The notes under the pieces are model-generated. The model was not told the origin of the DNA. It did not search any database and saw only the letters and a list, made by a program, of their open reading frames with translations. From contig CAAGKF010000344.1 in the NCBI GenBank assembly GCA_900770345.1, forward strand, positions 1 through 64,000: a DNA stretch of 64,000 bases, written 5' to 3'. The DNA comes from Lachnospiraceae bacterium (lineage in GTDB: Bacteria; Bacillota; Clostridia; Lachnospirales; Lachnospiraceae). Shown here piece after piece: positions 62,503 through 64,000 of this stretch. Numbering within the stretch: the first letter of the stretch is position 1; the number at the start of each line of letters is the position of its first letter. The position numbers were made by a program, and so were the translations under genes.

Positions 62503-63551
62503 TAGAAGGAGATAACAGATATCCAATAACCGTGATAACAGGTTTTTTGGGCAGCGGGAAAACCACACTTCTGTCAAGTGTGCTCAGGTATGAAAAATTT
62601 GCAAATACAGCAGTAATTATCAATGAATACGGACAGGCCGGGCTGGACCATCGGCTTATCCGGCGGATTGAGGAAAAAACCCGGCTTCTCAGCGGAGGAT
62701 GTATCTGCTGTAATATGCGGGAGGATCTGGTTAAAGAACTCAGGGAGATACTCAATGAATCAGAGCGGGGCGAGATTATACTGGATCGTGTCGTTATCGA
62801 AACCACAGGCCTTGCCGATCCGGCTCCAATCCTCTTTTCGATTTTGATGGACCCACTTCTGGTTAACCGCTACTATGTTGACGGTGTGGTGTGCTGCCTG
62901 GACGCGGCCAACGGCGAGCTTCACTTGAATAATAACAGCGAATCCATAAAACAGATTATCAGCGCGGATACCGTTATCATTACAAAAACAGACATTGTGG
63001 AAAGGGATACCGTAGCCCAAATGCATGAGCGCTTAAGCCGGCTCAATCCTGCTGCGGTTATCATGGAGGCGGCAAACGGGGAAATTGATCCGGAAGCGGT
63101 ATTCGCCAACAGCCGTGGACAGATGGAAACCCGCAGGAAAGGGCCTGACAGGATTGGTGAAGCATATAGCGATGCGTCAGCTGAGCATGACAGCAGGGTC
63201 CGATCTATGTCAATAAAGTTTTATGAGCCGCTGGATTGGACTGCATTCGGCCTGTGGATGAGCATGCTTCTCTATACCCATGGGGAAAAAATGCTGCGGG
63301 TCAAGGGGATGGTCGATGTGGGGGATGAAGGTCCCATTGTGATAAATGGCGTACAGCATATTATTCATCCGCCTCAGCATCTTCCGGATTGGAACGGAGA
63401 AGAGCAAAATTCACAGATCGTCTTTATAATGAAGGAGCTGGAACCGGATCAGATTATGGATTCCCTGGTTGCATTCCAAAATATATTGGGTTCCGCTCCG
63501 GAAATATCGGAAATCAACCTTAACCCTTATGGAAAAACACAGGGGAAATAA
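62499..63551 (+). CDS. CobW/COG0523 family GTPase (metallochaperone-like)
   Basis: A 350-residue G3E GTPase. Walker A GFLGSGKTTL (15-24), the CxCC metal motif (Cys68, Cys70, Cys71 in GGCICCNM), the switch region VIETTGLADPAP and TKTD base specificity are present, then a CobW C-terminal domain of the usual size. Such proteins load zinc or another metal into a client enzyme. Nearby metal-dependent candidates are the deacetylase (now broken) and a dependent nitrilase-locus enzyme elsewhere. It follows the CxxC gene with ATGA overlap. Confidence 0.88.
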   Translation: MIEGDNRYPITVITGFLGSGKTTLLSSVLRYEKFANTAVIINEYGQAGLDHRLIRRIEEKTRLLSGGCICCNMREDLVKELREILNESERGEIILDRVVIETTGLADPAPILFSILMDPLLVNRYYVDGVVCCLDAANGELHLNNNSESIKQIISADTVIITKTDIVERDTVAQMHERLSRLNPAAVIMEAANGEIDPEAVFANSRGQMETRRKGPDRIGEAYSDASAEHDSRVRSMSIKFYEPLDWTAFGLWMSMLLYTHGEKMLRVKGMVDVGDEGPIVINGVQHIIHPPQHLPDWNGEEQNSQIVFIMKELEPDQIMDSLVAFQNILGSAPEISEINLNPYGKTQGK

Positions 63552-63571
63552 AACCTTATGGCAGAAAAAAA

Positions 63572-63856
63572 TTGAACCAAAATATGGAAGTATTCGGGGA
63601 GCTGCTGTGTTATGCTCTGCCGCTGATCGCCGCCAATCTCCTGCAGTCCTTTTACAGTCTGGCTGATTTCTTTCTGACAGGTGTTTTTATCGGAGATGCC
63701 GGACTGTCAGCAGTAAGCAACGGCGGACAGGCAATGGCCTTGTATACAGGAATTATCATCGGGCTCAGCAACGGCGGCATCGGTTCCTATTGGGGCAGTT
63801 TACATCCGCAGGGGGAAATGGAGACAGAAATTAGTGTGATTTTAAATTTAAACTAG
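63572..63856 (+). pseudogene. MATE transporter N-terminal remnant
   Basis: The first 70 residues (VFGELLCYALPLIAANLLQSFYSLADFFLTGVFIGDAGLSAVSNGGQAM) are a normal MATE start with the GLSNGG motif. Then the frame slips: another frame reads FLLGQFTSAGGNGD, the expected continuation, and both stop within 30 codons. The rest of the gene is absent. It is unrelated in detail to the MATE pseudogene at 57155. Confidence 0.75.
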
Positions 63857-63895
63857 GCGGTGTAATAAGCGTCTGGAAAATGGGAGGAAAGAGGC

Positions 63896-64000
63896 ATGAG
63901 CTTATTGGGTGGGGCTTTATCTGTAAAAACAATTACATTTCTGATGTTTTCTCTTTTTGCTGTTGCTGCTGCAGGATATTCTCTGGGCAGGATAACAGTT
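63896..64000 (+). CDS. AspT/YidE-type antiporter, start only
   Basis: An ATG at 63896 with GGGAGG upstream opens MSLLGGALSVKTITFLMFSLFAVAAAGYSLGRITV, running to the window edge. The single long hydrophobic start followed by a GRI motif resembles AspT/YidE-type transporters, but 35 residues are too few for certainty. It could be the transporter of the sigma-54 locus. Confidence 0.4.
   Translation, partial: MSLLGGALSVKTITFLMFSLFAVAAAGYSLGRITV

Noticed and set aside
1..64000. CRISPR array, insertion sequence, phage block or rRNA
   Set aside because: No regularly spaced repeats, transposase, integrase, capsid or rRNA text was seen.

Overview
The window reads as chromosome of a gut-type anaerobic Firmicute, most likely a member of the Lachnospiraceae (Clostridia). 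The evidence is the long core run pyrH-frr-uppS-cdsA-dxr-rseP-ispG-polC, a Gram-positive PolC polymerase, strong AGGAGG ribosome sites, TTGACA-N17-TATAAT type promoters, a HydE hydrogenase maturase and a sigma-54 activator. No rRNA, CRISPR array, insertion sequence or phage block is seen. Assignments come from reading the translated sequence; no database search was run.

Layout. 0-3.1 kb: a RloB-like protein fragment, a small membrane protein, and a MerR regulator with its probable target, a diaminopentanoate-dehydrogenase-like enzyme; the same dyad lies by both genes. 3.1-17.8 kb: a sulfur amino acid region with two transsulfuration enzymes (one broken by an in-frame TAG), a MalY-type lyase, cysK, a Crp/Fnr-type regulator, a DUF3100 membrane-protein operon with an amidohydrolase and a TauE/SafE exporter, hydE, a C39-like protein, a rhodanese/PP-loop fusion, an Rrf2 regulator with three cysteines and an XdhC protein. 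17.9-22.6 kb: a sucrose unit (scrR-scrA-scrB) whose PTS gene is split at an A7 tract. 22.7-31 kb: an amidohydrolase, a deleted lipoprotein esterase, a PanE-like reductase, an ion transporter with a nucleotide-kinase-like protein, an LTA-synthase-like enzyme and a small protein with a possible attenuator. 31-42.3 kb: a heterodimeric ABC exporter, an MFS transporter, an AGCS symporter with a divergent LysR gene, a lipoprotein, a UbiX/LpdD pair and a degenerate GGDEF-EAL protein. 42.5-55.2 kb: the core run and an SNF-family transporter. 55.3-55.6 kb: three tRNA genes. 55.8-64 kb: an accessory segment with several decayed genes and a sigma-54 controlled locus (activator, nitrilase-family amidase, truncated deacetylase, CxxC protein, CobW GTPase, AspT-like start).

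How the parts work together. A CCTATT/AATAGG box recurs at the rrf2 promoter, between hydE and the second transsulfuration gene and, as a half site, beside the first transsulfuration gene, which suggests an Rrf2-controlled sulfur regulon. The sucrose genes are flanked by two near-identical LacI-type operators. The nitrilase gene has a textbook -24/-12 promoter, and about 210 bp upstream lie two 14-bp dyads 21 bp apart, just after the activator gene.

Most notable: (1) a promoter-plus-leader element of about 155 bp present twice, 32 kb apart, ending at the start codons of two unrelated and now broken surface-protein genes, with compensatory changes in its predicted hairpins; (2) the sigma-54 locus with visible enhancer sites; (3) the DUF3100 operon as a candidate uncharacterised uptake and deamination system; (4) two in-frame TAG codons and an A7 frameshift in otherwise intact metabolic genes.
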